Made by a program: the position numbers and the translations under genes. Below the pieces are notes generated by a model. The model searched no databases, was not told where the DNA came from, and was given only the letters and a program-made list of their open reading frames with translations. From Chloroflexota bacterium (GTDB taxonomy: Bacteria; Chloroflexota; Anaerolineae; Promineifilales; Promineifilaceae): a stretch of 57,600 bases of DNA. Shown in pieces: positions 24,311 to 32,470 of the stretch. Numbering within the stretch: position 1 is the stretch's first letter; each line of letters starts with the position of its first letter. The stretch is from the NCBI GenBank assembly GCA_018004935.1, contig JAGNBF010000022.1:1-57600 (forward strand). Reading direction: 5' to 3'.

Positions 24311-26731
24311 CTATGGCTCAATCGTCAACGCCTGAAAACGGTAATGATCACCAACCGGTTGCCCCTCGGTTCCCAAAATCGGGAGGCGCCACCCTTCCGT
24401 CTGTACCCACAAACCGGTTGCCAGCCAGTATTCACCTGGGGGAAGATCATTGGGTAGTGTAATCTCGTGCACATCCCGTATATACCGGTCTAAAGGCCAA
24501 CGGGATGTGGGATAATCACCGGGGTTGAGTTTATCGGATTGTGCCCCAGAAACCAATGATCCATCTGGGCGGAGCAGGTGCACAAACACCTGATACTCAA
24601 TTTCCATCGTTTGTTCGGCCTGCCAATAGAGGGTGAGGGGTAAGGTTTTGCCGGGCGCGGCCGCGGCTAAATCCACATCATAACCAATCAACGCTACCTG
24701 GCCGCCAAAATCCACCTGCACCGCCTGGTCAGCTCTAGTCACCTTGTATGGGGAGGAGTCAGCATGAAGCCAGCCCCTCGGTTCCAAAACCACTACAAAC
24801 AACAAGAAGATTGCCAGCGTCCACCCTAAAATGGGTTTATCCATCATACCCACAGATACAAGAGGCGGAGTGGAAGAGGGAATCCCTGCTCTCTGGGTCA
24901 GGTAAAACGCCATCAGCCCGACACTCAACAGGGACAAACCGGCAATACCCCAGGCCCAGCTTCGCGCAGGGGTATTAACAAAGGCAACATCCACCACATG
25001 TTCCCCCACGGGAACCGAGGTGGTAATAAAACCTTCGGGCTGACCTAACTCAATGGGGACAGGCTGACCATCCAGTTTTACTTCCCAGCCAGGAAATGCA
25101 AAAAGGAAGAGGCGCAGGAGAAACGGTTCCTGGGTGGTGATGGTGTAACGGTAACGAAGCGGCCGCAATGTCTCACTTTGCACCATTGTACCAGCCGGTA
25201 AGGTAGCTCGATTCACCCGATCTACCGTCCAGCCAAAATAAATCGCATCCGCCACGGCCGGAATCGGGGCAGGCAATTGTTGTACCGTCACCGGAACAAA
25301 ATCCGCGGTTGAGGTTGTACCCAACCAACGACCAGAAAGCTCAATAACCAACACCCGCGCCGGGCTGGTCTCACCGAAATCTTCTAACCAGGGTGGCATC
25401 TGGGTCAGGGGTAAGCCAAATAAAATAGGCCAGGTAATAAACGTCACAACCAGGGCCAATCGCCCCCCCTCACGCCGGTTCCAACACGCACTCAGGGTAC
25501 TACCCTTTCTCGATTGTTCCCCCTCTGGAACATGCCCAAAACGTGACTGCCCAAGCAAAAATTGGGTCGCAATGCCCGCCAGGATAGCCAGAAACCCTGC
25601 GGTTGGTCCCAGGAGCCGCCAGGGGAATTGCAAATAGGGCAAAAGCGGTATTTTTTGCCATAAGGCAAGGGACTGAGGCAACATGAGAAAAAGTAACCCG
25701 GCCGTTCCCCCTACATAAAACCAATCTGTCCAGGCTCGCCGCCGGAATTGTGTCCCTATCACCAACAGTCCTGCCAACCCCAACACCCATTGAGGGATAC
25801 CCAGATTAAAGGTGAACACGGCTCCAGATTCGGCCCAATCTAACCAGGGGGATGCCCCCAATAATTGCTTCAAGCTCAAGAAATGGGTACGAAAATCAAA
25901 ATTGTCGTTTTGACCAATGAGGGTGCTGAGATTAATGGCCTCGCGCTCTAAAATGACAGGAAGCCAGAAGAAGGCGGCTAAAGTGACTCCCAGAAAGAAG
26001 GCGAGACAGGGAACAAGGGATAGGGAGAAAAAAGAGCGGGGTGATGGAGTCTGTTGCCAATCATAAATGAGCATGACCACTAACCAGAAGGCCAGGATGG
26101 GCAAGAAAGTCATCGCCATGAGGTTATGAGTCAGGGTGATGGCCGCAACACCCGCTACAGAAGCCAGCCACGCGGCCGCGGCCGGTTTTCCCTCTCTTAT
26201 ATGGCGGCGTAACCGATCTAATGCCCACAAAGCCAGGGGAAACAGGCCAAAACTAAATGATTCGGCCAAAACACCACGGGCATGGGGATCGGTGTACAAA
26301 ATATAGGGGGCATAGAGATAACTCGCGGCCGCGACCCAACCCGCTTCTCGCCCCCAGTTATCCCGCACAAAACCATACATCCCGATTGCGGCCGCCAGCA
26401 AGCCCAGTTCAAAAATCGCCTTTACCCCATCCACAGCCCCCAAACCAGGCATAAATTCAACCACAACACCCAGATAATAAGTCAGTGGCGCATAATAATT
26501 GAAGATGGGATAGCCATAACCATAATAAAAATTAGGCGACCAACGAGGATACCACTCACCCCCGCGCAACAATCGAGACAGTTCAGCCAGGCGGAAGACG
26601 TGTAACTCGGCATCTGTCTCCTGAGGTAAAGCCGACCGGCTCAGGAACGGCCACACCGCCACCAACGCAATTGCCAATACGACAACATAACCCCAGTCCC
26701 ATTTTGCCTGCCACTGTCGCCACCGTGCCAT
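24311..26731 (-). CDS. Large polytopic membrane protein (YfhO / 6-pyruvoyl-tetrahydropterin-synthase-related type)
   Basis: 806 residues. One N-terminal helix is followed by a loop with ETDAELHVFRLAELSRLL and YPRWSPNFYYGYGYPIFNYY, the early-loop pattern of GT-C-like glycosyltransferase-fold proteins, then about ten further helices. The C-terminal half has a soluble beta-rich region (about 520-640), another helix, and a final domain with VDFGGQVALIGYDVDLAAAAPG...HEITLPNDLPPGEYWLATGLW, which looks carbohydrate-binding-like. The frame reaches 26854, but MARWRQWQAKWDWGY at 26731 is a more natural start, with a weak AAGGG Shine-Dalgarno. Transfer of a lipid-linked sugar is plausible but unproven. 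Confidence 0.75.
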   Translation of the reverse strand: MARWRQWQAKWDWGYVVVLAIALVAVWPFLSRSALPQETDAELHVFRLAELSRLLRGGEWYPRWSPNFYYGYGYPIFNYYAPLTYYLGVVVEFMPGLGAVDGVKAIFELGLLAAAIGMYGFVRDNWGREAGWVAAASYLYAPYILYTDPHARGVLAESFSFGLFPLALWALDRLRRHIREGKPAAAAWLASVAGVAAITLTHNLMAMTFLPILAFWLVVMLIYDWQQTPSPRSFFSLSLVPCLAFFLGVTLAAFFWLPVILEREAINLSTLIGQNDNFDFRTHFLSLKQLLGASPWLDWAESGAVFTFNLGIPQWVLGLAGLLVIGTQFRRRAWTDWFYVGGTAGLLFLMLPQSLALWQKIPLLPYLQFPWRLLGPTAGFLAILAGIATQFLLGQSRFGHVPEGEQSRKGSTLSACWNRREGGRLALVVTFITWPILFGLPLTQMPPWLEDFGETSPARVLVIELSGRWLGTTSTADFVPVTVQQLPAPIPAVADAIYFGWTVDRVNRATLPAGTMVQSETLRPLRYRYTITTQEPFLLRLFLFAFPGWEVKLDGQPVPIELGQPEGFITTSVPVGEHVVDVAFVNTPARSWAWGIAGLSLLSVGLMAFYLTQRAGIPSSTPPLVSVGMMDKPILGWTLAIFLLFVVVLEPRGWLHADSSPYKVTRADQAVQVDFGGQVALIGYDVDLAAAAPGKTLPLTLYWQAEQTMEIEYQVFVHLLRPDGSLVSGAQSDKLNPGDYPTSRWPLDRYIRDVHEITLPNDLPPGEYWLATGLWVQTEGWRLPILGTEGQPVGDHYRFQALTIEP

Positions 26732-26795
26732 GAAACGCCCTTTTCCGTTACAATCGTTGACCTTGCCCATTTTGTTGGCCAAAATCAAAAAACTA

Positions 26796-26847
26796 GTAAC
26801 TATATAGCCCTCAACAGGGGAATAAGTTGGGACACCTGCATAGTTAC
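26796..26847. repeat. Short GTAACTATA-ended repeat
   Basis: 52 bp between GTAACTATATAG and GCATAGTTAC. It has the ends of the 82-87 bp element family but lacks its TTGTCGAAG core, and no clear duplication flanks it. Confidence 0.5.
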
Positions 26848-26906
26848 AAAACAATAAGACCTGATCAGGCCAGAATCGTAAATCGTCCCTCGGTAATCGT
26901 CAATGT

Positions 26907-27016
26907 GGTTCTTTGGGAATTCAGGGGGTTAACACCAAATGTACGGGCTGGCCTTGTGCCTGCCCCGTGTGAGGCAACCACAAGGGTTGCCCGTACCCCA
27001 CGAAATCCCGAATACC
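26907..27016. mobile_element. 110-bp element with GGTTCTTTGG ends, exact 9-bp target duplication
   Basis: The terminal inverted repeats are imperfect (GGTTCTTTGGGAATTC against GGTATTCGGGATTTC). CGTCAATGT flanks both sides (26898-26906 and 27017-27025). The core matches GGCTGGCCTTGTGCCTGCCC and ACCACAAGGGTTGCCCGTAC. The right duplication ends 15 bases before the start codon of the D-amino-acid oxidase gene, just upstream of its Shine-Dalgarno. Confidence 0.85.
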
Positions 27017-27040
27017 CGTCAATGTATGAAGGAGAAACGT

Positions 27041-27985
27041 ATGGAAGTCGTTATCATCGGGTGTGGGGTCATTGGGTTGACCAGTGGCATCGTGTTACAA
27101 GAAGCCGGGTGGCCCGTGCGGATCATCACTCGGGAATTACCAGAGCAGACTGTTTCCAGTGTCGCGGCCGCGATCTGGTTCCCTTTCAAAGCCTACCCTC
27201 TCGAACGGGTCATTGGGTGGGGCCAAAAAGCGTTTCAAAAGTACCAGGCACTGACCGAAGACCCATCCACCGGTGTCAGTATGGTGACACTCTGGGAGCT
27301 TTACCCAGAACCCATTGCAGAACCCTGGTGGCAAGCCGCCGTACCCACTTTTAGCCACATCGCGGCCGCAGATTTGCCCACCGGTTATGGCGACGCTATC
27401 GCTGTCACTGTACCCCTCATCGAAACACCTCTCTACCTGGCCTATCTGCTCCATCGGTTTCGCTCGGGTGGCGGCATCATCGAAGAACGGACAGTCACAA
27501 ATATTGCAGAAGAAGCGCGGCCGCAAACCCTTATTGTCAATTGTACCGGTCTCAGCGCTCGCGACCTGGTTCACGACCCTGAACTCTACCCCATTCGGGG
27601 CCAGATACTCCGCGTCAGCAGTCACACACCTATCCCCACCATTCTCGATGAACATCACGCCGATGGCCTCACCTACATAATTCCCCGGCGCGATGGCGTC
27701 ATCCTGGGCGGCACCATACAAGAAAACGACTGGCGACTCACGCTAGATGAAACAGACGCTCAGGGCATCTGGCAACGAGCCACCCGGCTGGTCCCGGCCC
27801 TCACCAGGGCCAATATTTTGGCCCACCGTGTTGGGTTACGCCCCGGCCGACCCACGATCCGTTTGGAACGGGAATGGCTCACTCCAGATTGTCCTGTCAT
27901 TCATAACTATGGGCATGGGGGGGCAGGTTTTACGCTTTCCTGGGGTTGCGCCGATGAACTTCTCACTCTGGCGCAAAACCTGTAA
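27041..27985 (+). CDS. D-amino-acid oxidase
   Basis: 314 residues, a FAD flavoenzyme that oxidises D-amino acids to 2-oxo acids with ammonia and peroxide. The dinucleotide-binding motif VVIIGCGVIGLTSGIVLQEAG is at residues 3-23; the family pattern continues with VSSVAAAIWFPFKAY, TLWELYPEP, LIVNCTGLSARDL, LYPIRGQILRVS, YIIPRRDGVILGGT, VGLRPGRPTIRLE and the C-terminal NYGHGGAGFTLSWG. The frame runs upstream to 26939, but that part is translated from the inserted repeat element. The ATG at 27041 has GGAG at 7 bases and starts exactly at the Rossmann motif. An Asp oxidase specificity cannot be excluded. Confidence 0.92.
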   Translation: MEVVIIGCGVIGLTSGIVLQEAGWPVRIITRELPEQTVSSVAAAIWFPFKAYPLERVIGWGQKAFQKYQALTEDPSTGVSMVTLWELYPEPIAEPWWQAAVPTFSHIAAADLPTGYGDAIAVTVPLIETPLYLAYLLHRFRSGGGIIEERTVTNIAEEARPQTLIVNCTGLSARDLVHDPELYPIRGQILRVSSHTPIPTILDEHHADGLTYIIPRRDGVILGGTIQENDWRLTLDETDAQGIWQRATRLVPALTRANILAHRVGLRPGRPTIRLEREWLTPDCPVIHNYGHGGAGFTLSWGCADELLTLAQNL

Positions 27986-28090
27986 CGTATCTTCTTAATA
28001 AAACGGGGTGCCATTGGTTGAGCCTGTCGAAACCAGCGACCTCCGACAAGCTCAGGTCACGTTCTTCCCGAAATATGGAGAAGCTATCTG

Positions 28091-28193
28091 TGACTCCACT
28101 GAAAAAAGGTCAAAGCAGTTAAAAGCCCGGTTTCTTTCTCTCTGGAAGCGACGGTTAGATTAGTTAGAAACCGGGCTTATTGCAGTAGACTCA
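28091..28193. mobile_element. 103-bp MITE-like element, 4-bp target duplication, copy 1
   Basis: Terminal inverted repeats TGACTCCACTG and TGAGTCTACTG (9 of 11). It is flanked by TCTG on both sides (28087-28090, 28194-28197). Inside is a strong inverted repeat AAGCCCGGTTTCT / AGAAACCGGGCTT. The second copy, 46506-46608, has the same 103-bp length in inverse orientation. No coding capacity. Confidence 0.88.
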
Positions 28194-28204
28194 TCTGTAA
28201 CCAA

Positions 28205-28236
28205 CAAAAAAGAGCATCTTTGCAGATGCTCTTTTT
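28205..28236 (-). terminator. Rho-independent terminator of the tRNA gene
   Basis: Perfect stem AGAGCATCT / AGATGCTCT with a short loop TTGC and T tracts on both sides, directly after the tRNA 3' end on the minus strand. It may work in both directions. Confidence 0.85.
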
Positions 28237-28239
28237 GAA

Positions 28240-28311
28240 TAGCGGGGACAGGATTCGAACCTATGACCTTCGGGTTATGAGCCCGACGAGCTGCCACTGC
28301 TCCACCCCGCA
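28240..28311 (-). tRNA. Initiator tRNA-Met (CAT anticodon)
   Basis: The complete cloverleaf reads on the minus strand from 28311 to 28240; the anticodon CAT is at 28277-28279. The anticodon stem has the three consecutive G-C pairs of initiator tRNA (TCGGG..CCCGA). Position 1 is T and position 72 is T, so the end of the acceptor stem is unpaired, the initiator feature usually provided by C1-A72. The T arm (ATAGG TTCGAAT CCTGT) pairs fully. CCA is not encoded. The closely following terminator suggests a monocistronic transcript. Confidence 0.93.
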
Positions 28312-28386
28312 ACAACAGAAGAGTATTATAGCACCCTTTCTCGCTAAGTCAAAAACCTGTTTTAGAGCCGAGTATATCCACGTTTT

Positions 28387-28412
28387 TTTGTAAAGCTGGC
28401 CTGAACCATGCC
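28387..28412. repeat. Solo end of the GGCATGGTTC element family
   Basis: TTGTAAAGCTGGCCTGAACC-ATGCC matches one end of the 119-bp element (38656-38774); the rest is missing. Confidence 0.6.
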
Positions 28413-28432
28413 GATTAATCGGATAATGAGTT

Positions 28433-28563
28433 GTTCGCCCATCCCCGTGCGATCTCCGACGGGAAGGGGAAACAGCAGAAGTGCCGGTTATCGGGCGCGG
28501 CCGCGCCCGATAACCAGCACAGGAGAAAGTTCCCCGCCCCTGGGGGCGGGGTTGGGGGTGGGG
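28433..28563. repeat. GC-rich repeat with covarying hairpin, copy f (GCGGCCGC at centre)
   Basis: The hairpin at 28486-28515 is a perfect 30-bp palindrome with the half GGTTATCGGGCGCGG. Its centre creates a GCGGCCGC site at 28497. The right arm is AAAGTTCCCCGCCCCTGGGG-GCGGGGTTGGGGGTGGGGG. It lies between the divergent tRNA and PP2C genes. Confidence 0.9.
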
Positions 28564-28681
28564 GAACTCTGATAGCCTGAAACTCTGTGGTATACTCATG
28601 GTCGCTCGGTTTGTTGCCCACCTGATCATCTATGAACAAGCGGCATGGGGCGACAAACGACTGACCTTTTCTTTTACCCTT

Positions 28682-28735
28682 GTAACTACTAAACCCGTTG
28701 CCTGAGCTTGTCAAAGGCAAGCGGGCTTCGACAAG
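28682..28735. repeat. GTAACTAC / GAGCTTGTC-type repeat upstream of the PP2C-like gene
   Basis: Contains GTAACTACTAAACCCGTTGC, TGAGCTTGTCAAAGG and GGGCTTCGACAAGCT, the core of the GTAACTA-ended elements. The far end is not recognisable. Confidence 0.5.
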
Positions 28736-28792
28736 CTGTAAGCGTTTCGTTTGGTTACATCAACCCCTTCACCTTTTACTCCTATTCTAAGC

Positions 28793-30976
28793 ATGGAACT
28801 TCAGGCACTAACCGGACAACTCCACATCATTAACGGCCAACGTCAAGAAGGTGAAATGATCCCCGGCTTGCTGGCGCAACCGGCACCCGCCAAAACCGCC
28901 CGCGGCCGCAATCGGGACTTCCTCTTTGTTCACCTCACCCTCACTGGCCCCCTCGATGAAACCCGCTCCCTTTCTATGGACCTGGTAGACGCTATCAGTA
29001 ACAGTTACTACCAATCGCCAGGGAGTGTCACCGCCGCCTTACGCAAAGCCATCAGCGATGTCAACCAGATACTCCTGCAACAAAATATGCGCGGCGGACA
29101 AACGGCTCATGAAGGGGCTGTTTGTTGTGCCGTTCTAAAAGGGGATGAACTGTTTATGGTGCAGGCTGGGGAATCTTTTGCCGCCATTGGGCGTAACTTC
29201 GGTGTCGAACGGCTCCCCCCTCGTGCCCCAGAACGCATCACCCCCTTAGGCCGCACTGCCGGGTTAGATATTCGCTTCTACCATAACCGGCTCGAAGGCG
29301 GGGACATGCTTTTGCTGGGAGATCCCCGTCTGGGTCATCTACCGCCCCAATCATTCCAACCCGCCCTGGTAAATACCGAGGTAGAAACCGGCCTGGACAA
29401 ACTCGCGGAACTCATTGGGCCGGGTAGCGGCCGCGTGATTCTTGTTGAGTTCAGTGATGAGCCAATGATCGAGTACCAGGACCTGACACGCCCGGTAGCG
29501 CGGCCGCAAACCCGCACTGAATCAGCCGCCACACCCACCCCACCCACCACACCCATCCGAGCCACCCGGCCAGAAATAGACGGTCAACCGTTGCGGCCGC
29601 AACCCACCCATGACCTGGAAAAAACCGCTCGCCATGCCACCGCCCAAACAGCTCGTGGTCTGGCCAAAGGCACATCCTTCCTGGCCGATCTTCTCACCCG
29701 ATTGCGGCCACCAGGAACCGGCCAAACCGCCCCCCCAGACGAAGATACACCCCATTGGGCCATTCCGGCATCCATCGCCGTCCTCATTCCCCTGGTCATT
29801 GCCATCATCTTTGCCACCGTTTACCTGCGGCGAGGTGAAGTTCAAGCCATGGCCAACATTAAACAAGAGATGATCACAACCCTCAATGAGGCTCAGGAAG
29901 CACCCGATGATGAATTGGCCGCCATTCATTACCACGAACTCCTCACCCTGGCCCAAACTGCGGATGACCTCTTCCCCAACGACCCCGATGTAGCCCGGAT
30001 GCGCCAGACTGCCCAAGAACAGTTAGACGCCACCGATGGCATCACCCGCCTTAACGCCACCCTGCTCTATGAATATCCGGCCACCAGCCAACTTACAGCC
30101 ATCGTTTTACAACCAGGCGAAAACGGCAATATCTTCGTGTTAGACCGGGCCGGTAACCGGGTCTACCTGCACCGCACGGACCCCACCTACATGACCCTTA
30201 ATCCGGCTACACCCACGGAGCCTCAGCCAGAGGAGATATTTTTTGAGGGACAGGTCATTGGCAGTCATATCGTCGGCACTCTGGTAGACATGATCTGGCG
30301 GCCGCAAGGAGCCGCCGTCAGCCGTGCCGGTCTCATTGTTTTAGACCAACGAGGTGCCGCCCTTACCTACCAGCCTAACTTTGGCGATTCCCGCGCCATT
30401 CCGCTGGGCCTTGCGGCTGATTGGCGTTTACCTACCGCTATCACCCTGTATAACGAACGGCTCTACCTCTTAGATGTGGGCATTGGCCAAATCTGGCGTT
30501 ATTTTCCTGATGGGGATAACTACACCATCACCGCCGGAGAACAAACCGTTACCACACCACCCGATGCCGATCCCGCCCAAGCCGTGGACATGAGCATCTA
30601 TAGTGAAGATGCCAGCCTGCTTCTGGTTTACCAAAACGGCAATATCGGCTACTACAACACACGGGGCAATACGGTGCAATGGAACGAACAACATTTACTG
30701 GCGGAAGATGGTGGTTTGCGTGCCCCATTAGTGGCTCCCGCGGCCGCGCACCTGGTTGGCCAGGGGTTAAATCAATCCATTTTTGTGGCTGACCCCGGTA
30801 GCGGCCGCATCATCCAGATCAGTCGCGGGGGCAACGTTCTCGCCCAATACAAAGCCACCGATGCCGCTGGTCAGGAGCTATTCAGCCAGATAACCGACTT
30901 TGACATCCCCCCCAACCCACCTCTCCGTATCGCCATTACCGCCGGGAATAAGGTGTATCTGGCAACGTTGGAGTAG
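28793..30976 (+). CDS. Membrane protein with PP2C-like cytoplasmic domain and extracytoplasmic beta-propeller
   Basis: 727 residues. Residues 1-240 resemble a divergent PP2C-type phosphatase domain: NRDFLFVHLTL, AVCCAVLKGDELFMVQAGES and GGDMLLLGDPRL fit the family's beta-sandwich, although not all metal-binding Asp residues are obvious. A Thr/Pro-rich linker follows. One transmembrane helix, IPASIAVLIPLVIAIIFATV, is near residue 340. A coiled segment (QEMITTLNEAQEAPDDELA) leads to repeats compatible with an NHL/WD-like propeller (FVLDRAGNRVYLHR, LIVLDQRGAALTYQ, LYLLDVGIGQIWRY). The layout suggests a sensor with a propeller outside and phosphatase-like domain inside, a possible counterpart of the Ser/Thr kinase at 46.8-49.2 kb. 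The frame opens with TTG at 28751; I use the ATG at 28793, which lacks a Shine-Dalgarno. Confidence 0.72.
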   Translation: MELQALTGQLHIINGQRQEGEMIPGLLAQPAPAKTARGRNRDFLFVHLTLTGPLDETRSLSMDLVDAISNSYYQSPGSVTAALRKAISDVNQILLQQNMRGGQTAHEGAVCCAVLKGDELFMVQAGESFAAIGRNFGVERLPPRAPERITPLGRTAGLDIRFYHNRLEGGDMLLLGDPRLGHLPPQSFQPALVNTEVETGLDKLAELIGPGSGRVILVEFSDEPMIEYQDLTRPVARPQTRTESAATPTPPTTPIRATRPEIDGQPLRPQPTHDLEKTARHATAQTARGLAKGTSFLADLLTRLRPPGTGQTAPPDEDTPHWAIPASIAVLIPLVIAIIFATVYLRRGEVQAMANIKQEMITTLNEAQEAPDDELAAIHYHELLTLAQTADDLFPNDPDVARMRQTAQEQLDATDGITRLNATLLYEYPATSQLTAIVLQPGENGNIFVLDRAGNRVYLHRTDPTYMTLNPATPTEPQPEEIFFEGQVIGSHIVGTLVDMIWRPQGAAVSRAGLIVLDQRGAALTYQPNFGDSRAIPLGLAADWRLPTAITLYNERLYLLDVGIGQIWRYFPDGDNYTITAGEQTVTTPPDADPAQAVDMSIYSEDASLLLVYQNGNIGYYNTRGNTVQWNEQHLLAEDGGLRAPLVAPAAAHLVGQGLNQSIFVADPGSGRIIQISRGGNVLAQYKATDAAGQELFSQITDFDIPPNPPLRIAITAGNKVYLATLE

Positions 30977-31012
30977 GCGCATTCTGAAGGTCTATAATGA
31001 CCAATCGCCACT

Positions 31013-31100
31013 CAGTACTCGTTCAGAAATAACGTGGGTGGCGCGGTCAGGAGACCGGCACAGCAAATCGCTAAGTTAAATACGGACGATTACTAACCAC
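31013..31100. repeat. Intergenic repeat, GGTCTCCTGACC family
   Basis: GTTCAGAAATAACGTGGGTG, then GGTCAGGAGACCGGC, CAGCAAATCGCTAAGTTAAA and GGACGATTACTAA: a complete family member in the inverse orientation to 9179-9285. Confidence 0.75.
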
Positions 31101-31127
31101 CTCACCATAACCACCCAAAGGTTCCCT

Positions 31128-32357
31128 ATGTCCCTATCCCCTGTTTACATCCTCGGCGGCCAGCAGACTGATTTTGCCCAGAAATGGGGAGCTGAAGGCC
31201 TTTTCCCCCTGCTACAAACCTCCGTGCGCGGGGCACTAGAAGCAACTCAAATAGAAGCCCAAGAGATTGACGTAGCTCATGTGGGCAACTTTGTCGCCGA
31301 ACTGTTTTGTGGGCAAGGGCAACTCGGGGGCATGTTTGCCAGCATTGATCCGGCATTAGCGAATCTACCAGCTTCTCGCCACGAAGCCGCCTGTGCTTCT
31401 GGCAGTATGGCTCTGCTCGCGGCCGCGGCCGAGATCGAAGCGGGACGTTATGACCTGGCCTGTGTCACAGGAGTCGAACTCATGCGCCATGTCTCTGGCC
31501 AGCAGGCGGCCCACCACCTGGGTGCGGCCCTCTGGGTAGGGCAAGAAGCCCAGGAAGCCATCTTTCCCTGGCCTTATCAATTTAGCCAGATTGCCGACTG
31601 GTACGCCGAACGATATGGCTTGCGCTATGAACACCTCGCCTACATTGCCCGCCTTAATTTGAGCAATGCCCGACGCAACCCCAATGCCCAGGCCCGCACC
31701 TGGCAATTCACGGAGCGCAGTTTTGCCCTGGATGATGTAGAAAACCCGGTAATTGAAGGCCGCTTACGCAAACAGGATTGCGGCCGCATCACCGATGGGG
31801 CGGCCACGGTGCTCCTGGCCAGTGACCGCTATGCCCGTGAATATGCCAAAAAACGCGGCCGCGATCTCACCACCATCCCCCTCATCAAAGGGTGGGGCCA
31901 CCGCACCGCCCCCCTGCGCCTGGCCGATAAATTCACCCTCGGCCAACACAGCGAATATCCCCTACCTCATCTGCGCCAAACCATCACCGATGCCTATCGC
32001 CGGGCCGGGCTAAATGGCCCACACGACCTTGACGCCATCGAAACCCATGATTGCTTCACCATCACCGAATACATCGCCCTGGATCATTTTGGCCTGACAC
32101 CACCCGGGCAAAGTTGGCAGGTCATCGAAAACGGCGACATCGAACAAGAGGGGCGCTTACCTGTCAATCCCAGTGGGGGTCTTATTGGAGCCGGGCATCC
32201 CGTCGGGGCCACCGGCATACGGATGCTCCTCGATGCCAGCAAACAAGTAACGGGCACGGCCGGAGCTTATCAGGTGGAAGACGCCCACACCGTCGCCACC
32301 CTGAACATCGGCGGGAGCGCCACCACTGTCGCCTGTTTCATCGTCAGTAACCGCTAA
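31128..32357 (+). CDS. Thiolase (SCP-x-like acetyl-CoA acyltransferase)
   Basis: 409 residues. Thiolases cleave 3-oxoacyl-CoA or condense acyl-CoAs. The active-site Cys lies in HEAACASGSMALLAA near residue 89, the first His region in ETHDCFTITEYIALDHFGL near 306-324, and the second in NPSGGLIGAGHPVGATG near 346-362. The spacing and the NPSGGL-GHP pattern fit the SCP-x/lipid-transfer-type thiolases rather than FadA. No DUF35 or OB-fold partner gene follows, though such partners are frequent. The acyl-CoA dehydrogenase 114 bp downstream suggests a shared role in acyl-CoA degradation; the substrate could be a fatty acid, sterol or aromatic side chain. Confidence 0.88.
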   Translation: MSLSPVYILGGQQTDFAQKWGAEGLFPLLQTSVRGALEATQIEAQEIDVAHVGNFVAELFCGQGQLGGMFASIDPALANLPASRHEAACASGSMALLAAAAEIEAGRYDLACVTGVELMRHVSGQQAAHHLGAALWVGQEAQEAIFPWPYQFSQIADWYAERYGLRYEHLAYIARLNLSNARRNPNAQARTWQFTERSFALDDVENPVIEGRLRKQDCGRITDGAATVLLASDRYAREYAKKRGRDLTTIPLIKGWGHRTAPLRLADKFTLGQHSEYPLPHLRQTITDAYRRAGLNGPHDLDAIETHDCFTITEYIALDHFGLTPPGQSWQVIENGDIEQEGRLPVNPSGGLIGAGHPVGATGIRMLLDASKQVTGTAGAYQVEDAHTVATLNIGGSATTVACFIVSNR

Positions 32358-32470
32358 TCGCCCAGGGAAACGAACCATTTTCTACCGGAAAATGATGGTC
32401 CCGACCCCTGGATTCTCCAAGAGCCGATTGGTTCAATCTCATTCACCTTTTACCCTTCAAGGAGTCCTTC

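Noticed and set aside
26939-27040. N-terminal extension of the D-amino-acid oxidase frame (34 codons)
   Set aside because: Translated from the inserted 110-bp element; the true start is at 27041.
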